Assembly (NCBI GenBank): GCA_035650215.1
Contig: DASRIC010000092.1
Span: 1-11,398, forward strand
Origin: JACVRW01 sp035650215
GTDB lineage: Bacteria > Actinomycetota > Thermoleophilia > Solirubrobacterales > Thermoleophilaceae
DNA: 11,398 bases
Direction: 5' to 3'
Position 1 is the stretch's first letter. Every line of letters starts with the position of its first letter. Below the pieces are notes generated by a model. That model searched no databases, had not been told where the DNA came from, and saw only the letters and a list, made by a program, of their open reading frames with translations. This document shows positions 5,528-11,398 of this stretch, one piece after another. Position numbers and translations under genes: made by a program.

Positions 5528-6586
5528 AGCCGACCGGCGAGAACGCCATCGAGCCGATCGTCGACCTCGAGCTGTTCGAGCGCGCCCAGGCGATCGCCGT
5601 CAAGCGCGACGCGCGGTACGCGAGGCACGGGAGGCCGGGACGGCTCCCGACGCGCCACCTGTTCATCAGGGGGATGCTCAGGTGCGGGATCTGCGGCGGG
5701 GCGATGCTCCCGCGCTCGCAGAACGGGAAGGAGTGGTACGCGTGCCGGACCCACGCCGAGACGGGCGGGAAGGGCGCCTGCGCGATGACGAACCTGGCGG
5801 GCTCTGACGTGGACGCCCCGGCGCTGCGCATGTTCGAGCGCTGGGTGCTCGACGTCGAGGGGACGCGCCGCGCGATCGGGGCTCAGTTCGACTCTCAGAT
5901 CGCCTTCGCCCGCCAGGAGGCCGAGCGCGCGGCGACCGAAGCGGCGAGGGCGCGCGCCGCGCTGGCGAAGGCCGACCGCGACTACGAGGACGGCGAACTC
6001 GGACCGAAGGGATACGAGCGCCACCTGACCAAGCACACCGAGGCGATCGCGGCCGCCGAGGCCGAGGAGGCTCGCCTGCGCGAGCACGTCGACGAGATCG
6101 CCGCCAGGCGCTCCGAGGTCGACGCCGAGTCCGAGGCGCTCGCACGGCTGGCCCGGCTGCGCGCCACCATCGCGGGCGACGTCAACCAGGCGAACGGTGA
6201 CGTGGCCGCGTTGCGCGCCGCCCTGACGGCGGTCTTCGAAGCGGTCTACGTGGTCCCCTGCGACTCGCTCTACCGCCGAGACGACGGCGCACAGAACGAG
6301 CTTCACGTGCGGCTCGACCGCCACTGCGACCGCCCCCGCGACAACGACGCGGCCGTCGTGCTCGAACGCGGCCCCGACGGCTGGCGCGACCAGCCCTCCG
6401 ACGCGCTGGCGATCGTACCGGTCATCCGCAAGTCGATGCTCGCGGGCCAGGACGGCGCGATCTTCCCCAACCCGATCAGGCCGCTGCCACTCTCGCTTGT
6501 GCCACCCTCGCGAAGTGTCCCCGACGGCGCTCTACACGCTCTACGCGCTGCTCGTAATCATATGGAGCAGCACCTGGGTGGCGATC
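5251..6586 (+). CDS. C-terminal part of a large serine recombinase, catalytic domain absent
   Basis: Large serine recombinases integrate and excise elements through an N-terminal resolvase domain with a catalytic serine. That domain is absent. Recognisable coding begins in frame 1 near RAGKPP and PPYGYRRV, the start of the recombinase domain, and runs through AIARLLNREGVPSRKGRKW and VVSALVRSPHVLGEF. A zinc ribbon follows (MLRCGICGGAML with further cysteines, about 5671-5790), then a long charged coiled coil (about 5890-6210) and a tail containing IFPNPIRPLPLSLV. The first ATG in frame is at 5311. The frame has no stop before 7446, where it overlaps the permease, so the natural end is unclear; I end it at the repeat boundary. 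It directly abuts the putative right attachment site, as integrase genes usually do. It is probably inactive. Confidence 0.8.
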
Positions 6587-7474
6587 AAGATCGGCCTGGA
6601 GGACGCCCCGGCGCTGCTCGGCGCCGGGATCCGCTTCGCGCTCGCGGGCCTCCTCCTGCTCGGCTTCGCCGCGCTCACGAGGCGCCCGCTGCGCACGGAC
6701 TGGCTGCTCGCGGCGCTGCTCGCCCTGTTCCCGTTCGCGCTCACCTACGGCCTCGTCTACTGGGGCGAGCAGTACATCCCGTCGGGGCTGACCGCGGTGC
6801 TGTTCGGCGTGCTGCCGCTCTACACGGCGATGATCGGCGCGCTGCTGCTGCACGACGAGCCGCTACGCGCGCGGCTACTGCTCGGCGTGCTGATCGCGCT
6901 CGGCGGGCTCGCCCTGGCGTTCTCGGAGAGCCTCGACCTTGGCGAGGAGGACCTGGCGGCGGCGGGAGCGCTTGCCGTGGTCGCCTCGCCGCTCGGCGCC
7001 TCGATCGGCAACATCTCCACCAAGCTGCGCGAGGGCGGGCGGCTCGACGCGATCGTCGTGAACGGCTGGGGGATGCTCGCGGGCGGCGTCCTGCTGCTGA
7101 TCGCGTCCGCGCCCGTCGACCGCTGGGGGGACTTCGTCTGGAGCAGCGAGTCCGTCGGCTCGATCCTCTACCTGGCGATCATCGGCTCCGCCGTCCCGTT
7201 CGTCGGCCTGATGGTGCTCCTACGCCACCTGAAGGCCCAGACGATCTCGTTCATCGCGATGCTGATCCCGTTCGGCGCGCTCGCGCTCGGCGCACTCATC
7301 GAGTCCGAGCCGATCACGGTCCAGGCGCTGGCCGGCGCCGCGCTCGTGGCGGCCGGCCTGCTGGTCGCCCAATCGAGGCGGGAGAGCGCCCCCGAATCGC
7401 TAGACTCGCCCTCGGCGCCGGCCCCCGGGCGGCGCCTTTCTCATGAGCTACGCAGTGATCAGAGTTGGCGGTAA
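6515..7474 (+). CDS. EamA-family (drug/metabolite superfamily) permease
   Basis: The 319-residue product has about ten hydrophobic segments in two EamA halves, from ALYTLYALLVIIWSSTWVAIKIGLE at the start to the glycine/alanine-rich last helix, VQALAGAALVAAGLLVAQSRR. This is the usual length for the family, inner-membrane carriers for metabolites such as amino acids; the substrate here is unknown. GTG 6515 is chosen because it matches the start of the left fragment at 232. TTG 6497 is an alternative. No ribosome-binding site is visible. Codons up to about 6586 probably came from the element, so the gene seems to have been rebuilt by integration and to have lost its native promoter. Its last 32 bases overlap rplU, and the last residues look like a run-on tail. 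Confidence 0.85.
   Translation: MSPTALYTLYALLVIIWSSTWVAIKIGLEDAPALLGAGIRFALAGLLLLGFAALTRRPLRTDWLLAALLALFPFALTYGLVYWGEQYIPSGLTAVLFGVLPLYTAMIGALLLHDEPLRARLLLGVLIALGGLALAFSESLDLGEEDLAAAGALAVVASPLGASIGNISTKLREGGRLDAIVVNGWGMLAGGVLLLIASAPVDRWGDFVWSSESVGSILYLAIIGSAVPFVGLMVLLRHLKAQTISFIAMLIPFGALALGALIESEPITVQALAGAALVAAGLLVAQSRRESAPESLDSPSAPAPGRRLSHELRSDQSWR
6542..6586 (+). repeat. Right copy of direct repeat, putative attR core
   Basis: It matches 259-303 with one mismatch, including 29 identical final bases. It sits inside the 5' end of the intact permease gene and directly follows the recombinase fragment. Downstream the sequence is the host permease; upstream it is element sequence carrying a substitute gene start. 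Confidence 0.7.
7401..7436 (+). promoter_or_regulatory. TAGACT box and stem-loop in the rplU leader
   Basis: TAGACT (7401-7406) is a possible -10 box, without a clear -35. Downstream, GGCGCCG (7414-7420) pairs with CGGCGCC (7430-7436) around a nine-base loop, followed by TTTC and, six bases after the stem, the rplU ATG. It may end permease transcripts, attenuate, or serve feedback control by a ribosomal protein. No known leader motif is recognised, and the element lies inside the end of the permease reading frame. Confidence 0.4.
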
Positions 7475-7802
7475 GCAGTACCGCGTGGAGGAGGGCGACT
7501 CGATCGTCGTCGACCGCATGTCCGCGGACGAGGGCGACAAGGTCGAGCTCGAGCCGCTCCTGCTCGCCGACGGCGACAAGTCGCTGATGGCCGCCGACGA
7601 GCTCGGCAAGGTCAGGGTCCAGGCCACCGTGACCGGCCACGAGCTCGGCAAGAAGATCCACGGGCTCAAGTTCAAGCCCAAGCGCGGCTACAAGCGTCGC
7701 TACGGCGCTCGCGCGCATCTCACCCGCCTGGAGATCAACTCGATCAAGGCTGGGGCGCGCAAGGCGGCCGCGAAGAAGCAGGAGGACTCGGATGGCTCAT
7801 AA
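7443..7802 (+). CDS. rplU: Ribosomal protein bL21
   Basis: The 119-residue product starts MSYAVIRVGGKQYRVEEGD, the conserved L21 N-terminus, and contains the basic GHELGKKIHGLKFKPKRGYKRRYG segment that contacts 23S rRNA, followed by HLTRLEI. It belongs to the large ribosomal subunit. At 119 residues it is slightly longer than the usual roughly 103, because of an Ala/Lys-rich C-terminal tail (AGARKAAAKKQEDSDGS). No Shine-Dalgarno site is seen before the ATG; a hairpin occupies that position instead. Its end overlaps rpmA by 11 bases, so the two are surely co-transcribed and probably translationally coupled. Confidence 0.97.
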   Translation: MSYAVIRVGGKQYRVEEGDSIVVDRMSADEGDKVELEPLLLADGDKSLMAADELGKVRVQATVTGHELGKKIHGLKFKPKRGYKRRYGARAHLTRLEINSIKAGARKAAAKKQEDSDGS

Positions 7803-8049
7803 GAAGGGCCTCGGCTCGAGCCGCAACGGCCGCGACTCGAACGCCAAGCGCCTCGGCGTGAAGGTGTTCGCCGGCGAGACCGTGAGCGGCGGCGAGATCA
7901 TCGTGCGCCAGCGCGGCACGCGCTTCAAGCCCGGCGAGGGCGTCGGGCTCGGCAAGGACGACACGATCTTCGCGACCCGCCCAGGAACCGTGCAGTTCGC
8001 GAGCGGGCGTCGCGGCCGCGTGATCTCGGTCGAGCCGCAGGCGGACTAG
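7792..8049 (+). CDS. rpmA: Ribosomal protein bL27
   Basis: The product is 85 residues, starting MAHKKGLGSSRNGRDSNAKRLGVK, with IIVRQRGTRFKPGEGVGLGKDDTIFA in the middle. These are the conserved L27 signatures of the 50S subunit; the flexible N-terminus reaches the peptidyl-transferase centre. It begins directly with AHKKG and so has no cleavable N-terminal extension of the kind known in Firmicutes. GGAGGA at 7781-7786 inside the end of rplU serves as ribosome-binding site, five bases before the ATG. It follows rplU with an 11-base overlap and precedes obgE by 41 bases, the usual gene order. Confidence 0.97.
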   Translation: MAHKKGLGSSRNGRDSNAKRLGVKVFAGETVSGGEIIVRQRGTRFKPGEGVGLGKDDTIFATRPGTVQFASGRRGRVISVEPQAD

Positions 8050-8051
8050 CC

Positions 8052-8081
8052 CCGGCCGCGCGGCCGGCCGCGGACTACGAT
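8052..8081 (+). promoter_or_regulatory. GC palindrome and TACGAT box between rpmA and obgE
   Basis: A perfect 16-base palindrome (8052-8067, half-site CCGGCCGC) follows the rpmA stop, then TACGAT (8076-8081) lies nine bases before the obgE GTG. The palindrome may act as a weak transcription stop, though it is made only of G and C and could be chance. The TACGAT box could start a separate, nearly leaderless obgE transcript. Confidence 0.3.
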
Positions 8082-8090
8082 CGCGGCGGC

Positions 8091-9380
8091 GTGTTCCACG
8101 ACCGCGCGCGAATCTACGTGAAGGGCGGCGACGGCGGCAACGGCGTTGTGTCGTTCCGCCGCGAGGCGCATGTGCCGAAGGGCGGGCCCGACGGCGGCGA
8201 CGGCGGTCGCGGCGGCGAGGTGGCGATCGTCTGCGACGCGTCGCTGCGCGACCTGTCGGGCTTCCGGCGCGGCGCTCACTTCAAGGCGCGGCGCGGCGGG
8301 CACGGGGAGGGACAGAATCGGCACGGCGCCACGCCGCCACCGCTGGAGATCCGCGTGCCACCGGGCACAGTCGTCGAAGCGCCTGACGGCGGCGATCGCT
8401 GGGACCTGTTGGCCGGCGGCCAGCGCGCGGTCGTGGCGCGCGGCGGGGGGGGCGGGCGCGGCAACAAGCAGTTCGCGACCGCCACCCGGCAGTCGCCGCG
8501 CTTCGCCGAGCAGGGCCTGCCGGGGGAGGAGCGCTGGCTCGAGCTGCACCTCAAGCTGCTCGCCGACGCCGGGCTCGTGGGTCTGCCGAACGCCGGCAAG
8601 TCCTCGCTCCTGGCGCGCCTGACGCGCGCGCAGCCGAAGGTGGCGGACTACCCGTTCACAACGCTCGAGCCGGTGCTCGGCACCCTCGAGCGAGCCGACC
8701 GCCAGCTGGTGCTCGCCGACATCCCTGGCCTGATCGAGGGCGCGAGCGGCGGCGCGGGCCTGGGCCACGAGTTCCTTGCCCACGTGGAGCGCTGCCGCGT
8801 GCTCGTGCACGTGCTCGACCTGGCCCCGCTCGACGGGTCGGATCCCGTGAGCAACCACGCCACCGTCGAGGCCGAGCTGCGCGAGCATGGTCACGGCCTC
8901 GCCGCGCTGCCGCGCATCCTCTGCCTCTCGAAGGCCGATCTGGTCCCCGCCGGCGAGGCGGCAGCCGCGGTCGACTCCTGGCGCGGGCGGCTCGGGCTGC
9001 CGGTGGTCGCAACCTCGGCGGCCACCGGGGAGGGCTTCGACGCGCTCCGCGACGCGATCTTCGAGCGGGTGCCGGCCGCGCCGCCCGAGGCTCGCGAGAC
9101 GGAGCTGCCGGCCACCCACCGCGTCTACCGGCCGGGTGCGGAGGACGCGTTCCGGGTGGAGCGCCTCGGGGACGGGGCGTTCCGGGTGAGCGGAGAGCGC
9201 ATCGAGCGCCTGATCGCCCGGCACGACGTGGACAACGAGGAGGCGCTCCGGTACGTCGAGGAGCGGCTGCGAGCGCTCGGCGTGATCAAGGCGCTCGCCG
9301 CCGAGGGCTTCGAGCCCGGCGACGACGTTGAGATCGGCGGAATCGTGTTCGAGCTCGATCCCGGTGCGCCGTTCCAGTGA
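8091..9380 (+). CDS. obgE: GTPase ObgE/CgtA, ribosome assembly
   Basis: The 429-residue product has the three Obg domains in order. The glycine-rich OBG fold comes first (about residues 1-158, with VKGGDGGNGVVSFRREAHVPKGGPDGGDGGRGG). The G domain follows, with P-loop GLPNAGKSS, switch region YPFTTLEPVLG, G3 motif DIPGLIEGA and G5-like SAATGEG. The C-terminal OCT domain ends FELDPGAPFQ. It binds GTP and acts in late 50S assembly and stress responses, and commonly follows rplU-rpmA as here. The G4 motif reads LSKAD where most Obg proteins have NKxD, a small oddity. The start is GTG 8091, without a ribosome-binding site. The stop overlaps an earlier possible start of the next gene, so transcription probably continues. 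Confidence 0.97.
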   Translation: MFHDRARIYVKGGDGGNGVVSFRREAHVPKGGPDGGDGGRGGEVAIVCDASLRDLSGFRRGAHFKARRGGHGEGQNRHGATPPPLEIRVPPGTVVEAPDGGDRWDLLAGGQRAVVARGGGGGRGNKQFATATRQSPRFAEQGLPGEERWLELHLKLLADAGLVGLPNAGKSSLLARLTRAQPKVADYPFTTLEPVLGTLERADRQLVLADIPGLIEGASGGAGLGHEFLAHVERCRVLVHVLDLAPLDGSDPVSNHATVEAELREHGHGLAALPRILCLSKADLVPAGEAAAAVDSWRGRLGLPVVATSAATGEGFDALRDAIFERVPAAPPEARETELPATHRVYRPGAEDAFRVERLGDGAFRVSGERIERLIARHDVDNEEALRYVEERLRALGVIKALAAEGFEPGDDVEIGGIVFELDPGAPFQ

Positions 9381-9390
9381 CGCGTTTCGC

Positions 9391-9396
9391 TACAAC
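9391..9396 (+). promoter_or_regulatory. TACAAC box, possible leaderless promoter for the lipoprotein gene
   Basis: TACAAC ends seven bases before the ATG at 9404, the same arrangement as before 1377 and 9847. No Shine-Dalgarno site precedes that ATG. This supports the ATG over the GTG at 9377. Confidence 0.3.
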
Positions 9397-9403
9397 CCCG
9401 CGG

Positions 9404-9814
9404 ATGCCGCTCCGCAGCCTGCCCGTGCTACTGGCGCTGCTCGCAGTGCTTCCGGCCTGCGGGGGCGGCGGGGGAGGCGACGAGGAGGACGTCGAGCAGA
9501 CTGTGCGCGACTTCGTTCAGGCCACGAACGACCGGGACGTCGACGCCTTCTGCGACGAGCTCGTGACCCAGGAGTTCCTCGAGCAATCGACCGGCGCCAA
9601 GGGGGACCAGGCGCGGGAGGCGTGCAAGCAGCAGCTCGAGACGGTGGTGGGCATCGACTTCACGCTCGACTCGATCAGGAAGACGGAGATCGACGGCGAC
9701 ACCGCCAAAGTCACCGCCGTGCTCGAGCTTCAGGGCCAGAAGCAGCCTCCGCGCGTGCTGCGCCTGAAGAAGGAGGACGGCGATTGGAAGCTGGCGGGCG
9801 GCACCGGCCAGTAG
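9404..9814 (+). CDS. Small lipoprotein with a probable NTF2-like domain
   Basis: Starting at ATG 9404 the product has 136 residues. It opens with a lipoprotein signal peptide (MPLRSLPVLLALLAVLPAC) whose lipobox LPAC puts the lipidated cysteine at residue 19, followed by a run of glycines as a flexible linker. The rest (EEDVEQTVRDFVQATNDRDVDAFCDEL, then EACKQQLE, then strands ending in LRLKKEDGDWKLAGG) resembles DUF4878/NTF2-like extracytoplasmic domains. It should sit on the outer face of the cell membrane; the ligand is unknown. The frame also allows GTG 9377, overlapping the obgE stop, but the signal peptide fits the ATG better. It lies between obgE and proB, in the same direction. Confidence 0.8.
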   Translation: MPLRSLPVLLALLAVLPACGGGGGGDEEDVEQTVRDFVQATNDRDVDAFCDELVTQEFLEQSTGAKGDQAREACKQQLETVVGIDFTLDSIRKTEIDGDTAKVTAVLELQGQKQPPRVLRLKKEDGDWKLAGGTGQ

Positions 9815-9833
9815 CGCCCGGCGCCGCCGGTCA

Positions 9834-9839
9834 TACCCT
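9834..9839 (+). promoter_or_regulatory. TACCCT box, possible leaderless promoter for proB
   Basis: The 32-base gap between the lipoprotein gene and proB contains TACCCT, seven bases before the proB ATG, with no Shine-Dalgarno sequence and no clear -35 box. The arrangement is as before 1377 and 9404. Confidence 0.3.
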
Positions 9840-9846
9840 TAACACG

Positions 9847-10938
9847 ATGGCCACCGTGGTGGTGAAGCTCGGCTCCAGCATCGTCGCCGACGAGCGCGGC
9901 GAGGTGCGTGACGACGTGCTCGCGGCCGTCTGCGACGAGGTGAGCGCCCGCCACGGCGCGGGCGACGACCTGATCGTGGTCACCTCCGGTGCGATCGCGC
10001 GCGGCATGCGGCTGATGGATCTCCCGATGCGCCCGACGGCGATGGAGGGCCTGCAGGCGGCCTCGGCCGTGGGGCAGGGCAAGCTCTACCGCCACTACGA
10101 CGAGCTGCTGCAGGCCCGCGGCGTGCGCTCGGCCCAGGTGCTCCTGACCTTCTTCGACCTCTCCGCGCGCACCCACTACCTGAACGCGCGGCACACGCTC
10201 GAGACGCTGCTGCGCTGGCGCGTCGTGCCGGTGATCAACGAGAACGACACCACGACCACCGACGAGATCTCGTTCGGCGACAACGACTTCCTCGCCGCTC
10301 AGGTGGCGATCCTGATCGGTGCCGACCGGCTGCTGCTGCTCACGGACACGGGCGGCCTCTACAGCGCCGATCCGCGCAGGGACCCGGAGGCGGAGCTGAT
10401 CGGCGAGGTGGGCGAGCTCGAGGACCTCGAGCGCTACGACATCGGCCTCTCGACCTCGCCGCTCGGCTCGGGCGGCATGCGCTCGAAGGTGGTGGCCGCG
10501 GAGATGGCCACCGCCGCGGGCATCCCGGTGACGATCACGAGCGGGGTGGAGCGCCCGGCGGTGGCCGCCGCGCTCGCCGGGGAGCCGGGCGGCACACGCT
10601 TCCGGCCCCGGGAGGGGCGCGTGTCGAGCTTCAAGCTCTGGCTCAAGTACGCGAAGCCCACGCACGGCCGGCTGCTGGTCGACGAGGGCGCGGAGCGTGC
10701 CCTGCGGGAGCGCGGCACGAGCCTGCTGCCCGTGGGCGTGGTCGAGGTCGAGGGCGACTTCGAGGCCGGCGACGCGGTGGAGGTGCGCTGCGACGGCCGT
10801 GCCGTGGGCAAGGGAATCGTGGGCTACTCGGCCGTGGAGCTGCGCCGCATCAAGGGGATGAAGACCGACGCCGTGCGCGAGGTACTCCCGCGCGCGACCG
10901 AGGAAGCGGTGCACCGCGACTACTTCGTCCTCGAGTGA
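9847..10938 (+). CDS. proB: Glutamate 5-kinase
   Basis: ProB phosphorylates L-glutamate with ATP to gamma-glutamyl phosphate, the first step of proline synthesis, in the cytoplasm. The 363-residue product is of normal length. The amino-acid kinase domain (about 1-250) starts MATVVVKLGSS and contains LIVVTSGAIARG, the glutamate-binding VINENDTTTTDEISFGDND, and TDTGGLYSADPR. The conserved SPLGSGGMRSKV region follows. A PUA domain (about 270-355) includes HGRLLVDEGAERAL and GIVGYSAVELRRIKGMKTD. ATG 9847 is right for the conserved start; the frame is open further upstream within the lipoprotein gene. The next step enzyme (proA) is not in the window. Its TGA overlaps a GTG start of the following transporter gene. 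Confidence 0.96.
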   Translation: MATVVVKLGSSIVADERGEVRDDVLAAVCDEVSARHGAGDDLIVVTSGAIARGMRLMDLPMRPTAMEGLQAASAVGQGKLYRHYDELLQARGVRSAQVLLTFFDLSARTHYLNARHTLETLLRWRVVPVINENDTTTTDEISFGDNDFLAAQVAILIGADRLLLLTDTGGLYSADPRRDPEAELIGEVGELEDLERYDIGLSTSPLGSGGMRSKVVAAEMATAAGIPVTITSGVERPAVAAALAGEPGGTRFRPREGRVSSFKLWLKYAKPTHGRLLVDEGAERALRERGTSLLPVGVVEVEGDFEAGDAVEVRCDGRAVGKGIVGYSAVELRRIKGMKTDAVREVLPRATEEAVHRDYFVLE

Positions 10939-11398
10939 AAGCACCCAGGCGCTCGCGCCCCCGGACCCCCGCGGCGCCTGGCCGGTTTAGGGCGGTGGCG
11001 CTGCTGCGCTCGCCCTATGACCGCGAGATCGCGACGCTGGCGCTTCCCGCGCTCGGGGCGCTCGCGGCCGAGCCGCTCTACCTGTTGGCGGACACCGCCA
11101 TGGTCGGCCACCTCGGCACCGGGGAGCTGGCGGCGCTCGCGATCGCGGCCACCCTGCTGAGCGGCGCCTTCACGCTCTTCAACTTCCTCACCTACGGCAC
11201 GACCGCCCAGGTCGCGCGCCTGTACGGGGCGGGCGAGGAGGAGGCCGCGGGTCGGATCGCGGCGCAGGCGCTCTGGCTGTCATCGGGGATCGGGGTGACC
11301 CTGGTGGTGCTCACGGCCGCGCTCGCCGTGCCGCTGGTCGACCTGATGGGAGCCGACGGACGCACGGGCGACCTCGCCGTGCTCTACCTGCGGATCGG
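10935..11398 (+). CDS. MATE-family exporter, N-terminal part (runs off the window)
   Basis: The frame is open from GTG 10935, which overlaps the proB stop by four bases (GTGA), to the window edge. From about residue 25 it reads SPYDREIATLALPALGALAAEPLYLLADTAMVGHLGTGELAALAIA, then FNFLTYGTTAQVARLYGAGEEEAA. This is the typical N-terminus of MATE/DinF multidrug exporters, inner-membrane antiporters driven by H+ or Na+. About three membrane helices are visible. GTG 10995 is an alternative start that would drop a basic, proline-rich leader. The overlap with proB suggests translational coupling. The function relation to proline synthesis is unclear, and the C-terminal three quarters lie outside the window. 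Confidence 0.88.
   Translation, partial: MKAPRRSRPRTPAAPGRFRAVALLRSPYDREIATLALPALGALAAEPLYLLADTAMVGHLGTGELAALAIAATLLSGAFTLFNFLTYGTTAQVARLYGAGEEEAAGRIAAQALWLSSGIGVTLVVLTAALAVPLVDLMGADGRTGDLAVLYLRI

Larger units (their letters stand above)
275..6586. mobile_element. Putative integrated, decaying serine-recombinase element in the EamA permease gene
   Basis: About 6.3 kb lies between two copies of the first codons of an EamA permease gene. It contains a large serine recombinase C-terminus beside the right boundary, a ParB-like domain, a winged-helix protein, a small Cys-rich protein, three secreted small proteins and three SnoaL-like genes. To the eye its left two thirds are less GC-rich and less densely coded than the flanking host genes. 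The recombinase lacks a catalytic domain and at least two cargo genes are broken, so it looks immobile now. The repeat could instead reflect two tandem paralogous permease genes, but a recombinase adjacent to the junction favours integration. Confidence 0.6.

Noticed and set aside
5161..6324. Reverse-strand frame of 387 codons
   Set aside because: It is antisense to the recombinase domains, which show a zinc ribbon and coiled coil on the forward strand.
8046..9224. Reverse-strand frame of 392 codons opposite obgE
   Set aside because: Clear obgE motifs on the forward strand make this an antisense shadow.
9730..10944. Reverse-strand frame of 404 codons opposite proB
   Set aside because: It is antisense to a complete glutamate 5-kinase, and rich in His, Arg and Ala as such shadows are.

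Overview
The window is high-GC bacterial DNA, most probably from an actinomycete of the class Thermoleophilia (Solirubrobacterales/Gaiellales type). Three things suggest this. The right side carries the conserved rplU-rpmA-obgE-proB block. Several genes seem to start without a Shine-Dalgarno site, a few bases after a TANNNT box. The middle holds a tandem set of SnoaL-like proteins beginning MSQEN/MSQED and ending GLRE, a family I know as strongly expanded in that class. Taxonomy is an inference, since no rRNA is present.

Host region: the left edge (1-141) is the end of a gene, possibly an alpha/beta hydrolase. From about 6515 to the right edge the genes run forward: an EamA-family permease, ribosomal proteins L21 and L27, the GTPase ObgE, a small lipoprotein, glutamate 5-kinase (ProB) and the first part of a MATE-type exporter. 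They are tightly packed, with overlapping or nearly touching ends.

Between the hydrolase and the permease lies about 6.3 kb that looks like an inserted, decaying element. The first codons of the permease gene occur twice, at about 232-303 and 6515-6586. Within these, 45 bases match with one mismatch, and the last 29 are identical. The left copy leads into unrelated sequence and soon stops. The right copy leads into the full permease. Directly before the right copy lies the C-terminal part of a large serine recombinase. I read this as an element integrated into the 5' end of the permease gene that carried a replacement 5' end.

The element holds three small secreted proteins (632-1000, 1377-1613, 1968-2219). 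It also holds a reverse-strand array of three SnoaL-like genes, two intact and one broken (3606-2409), and a small Cys4/His protein (3927-4169). On the reverse strand is a frameshifted winged-helix protein with no visible start (4747-4152). On the forward strand is a ParB N-terminal domain (4934 to about 5239) joined out of frame to the recombinase.

The recombinase lacks its catalytic N-terminal domain, the ParB-like protein lacks its natural C-terminus, and two other genes are frameshifted. The element is therefore probably no longer mobile, unless the reads behind the assembly say otherwise. I see no tRNA, rRNA, CRISPR array or insertion-sequence transposase.
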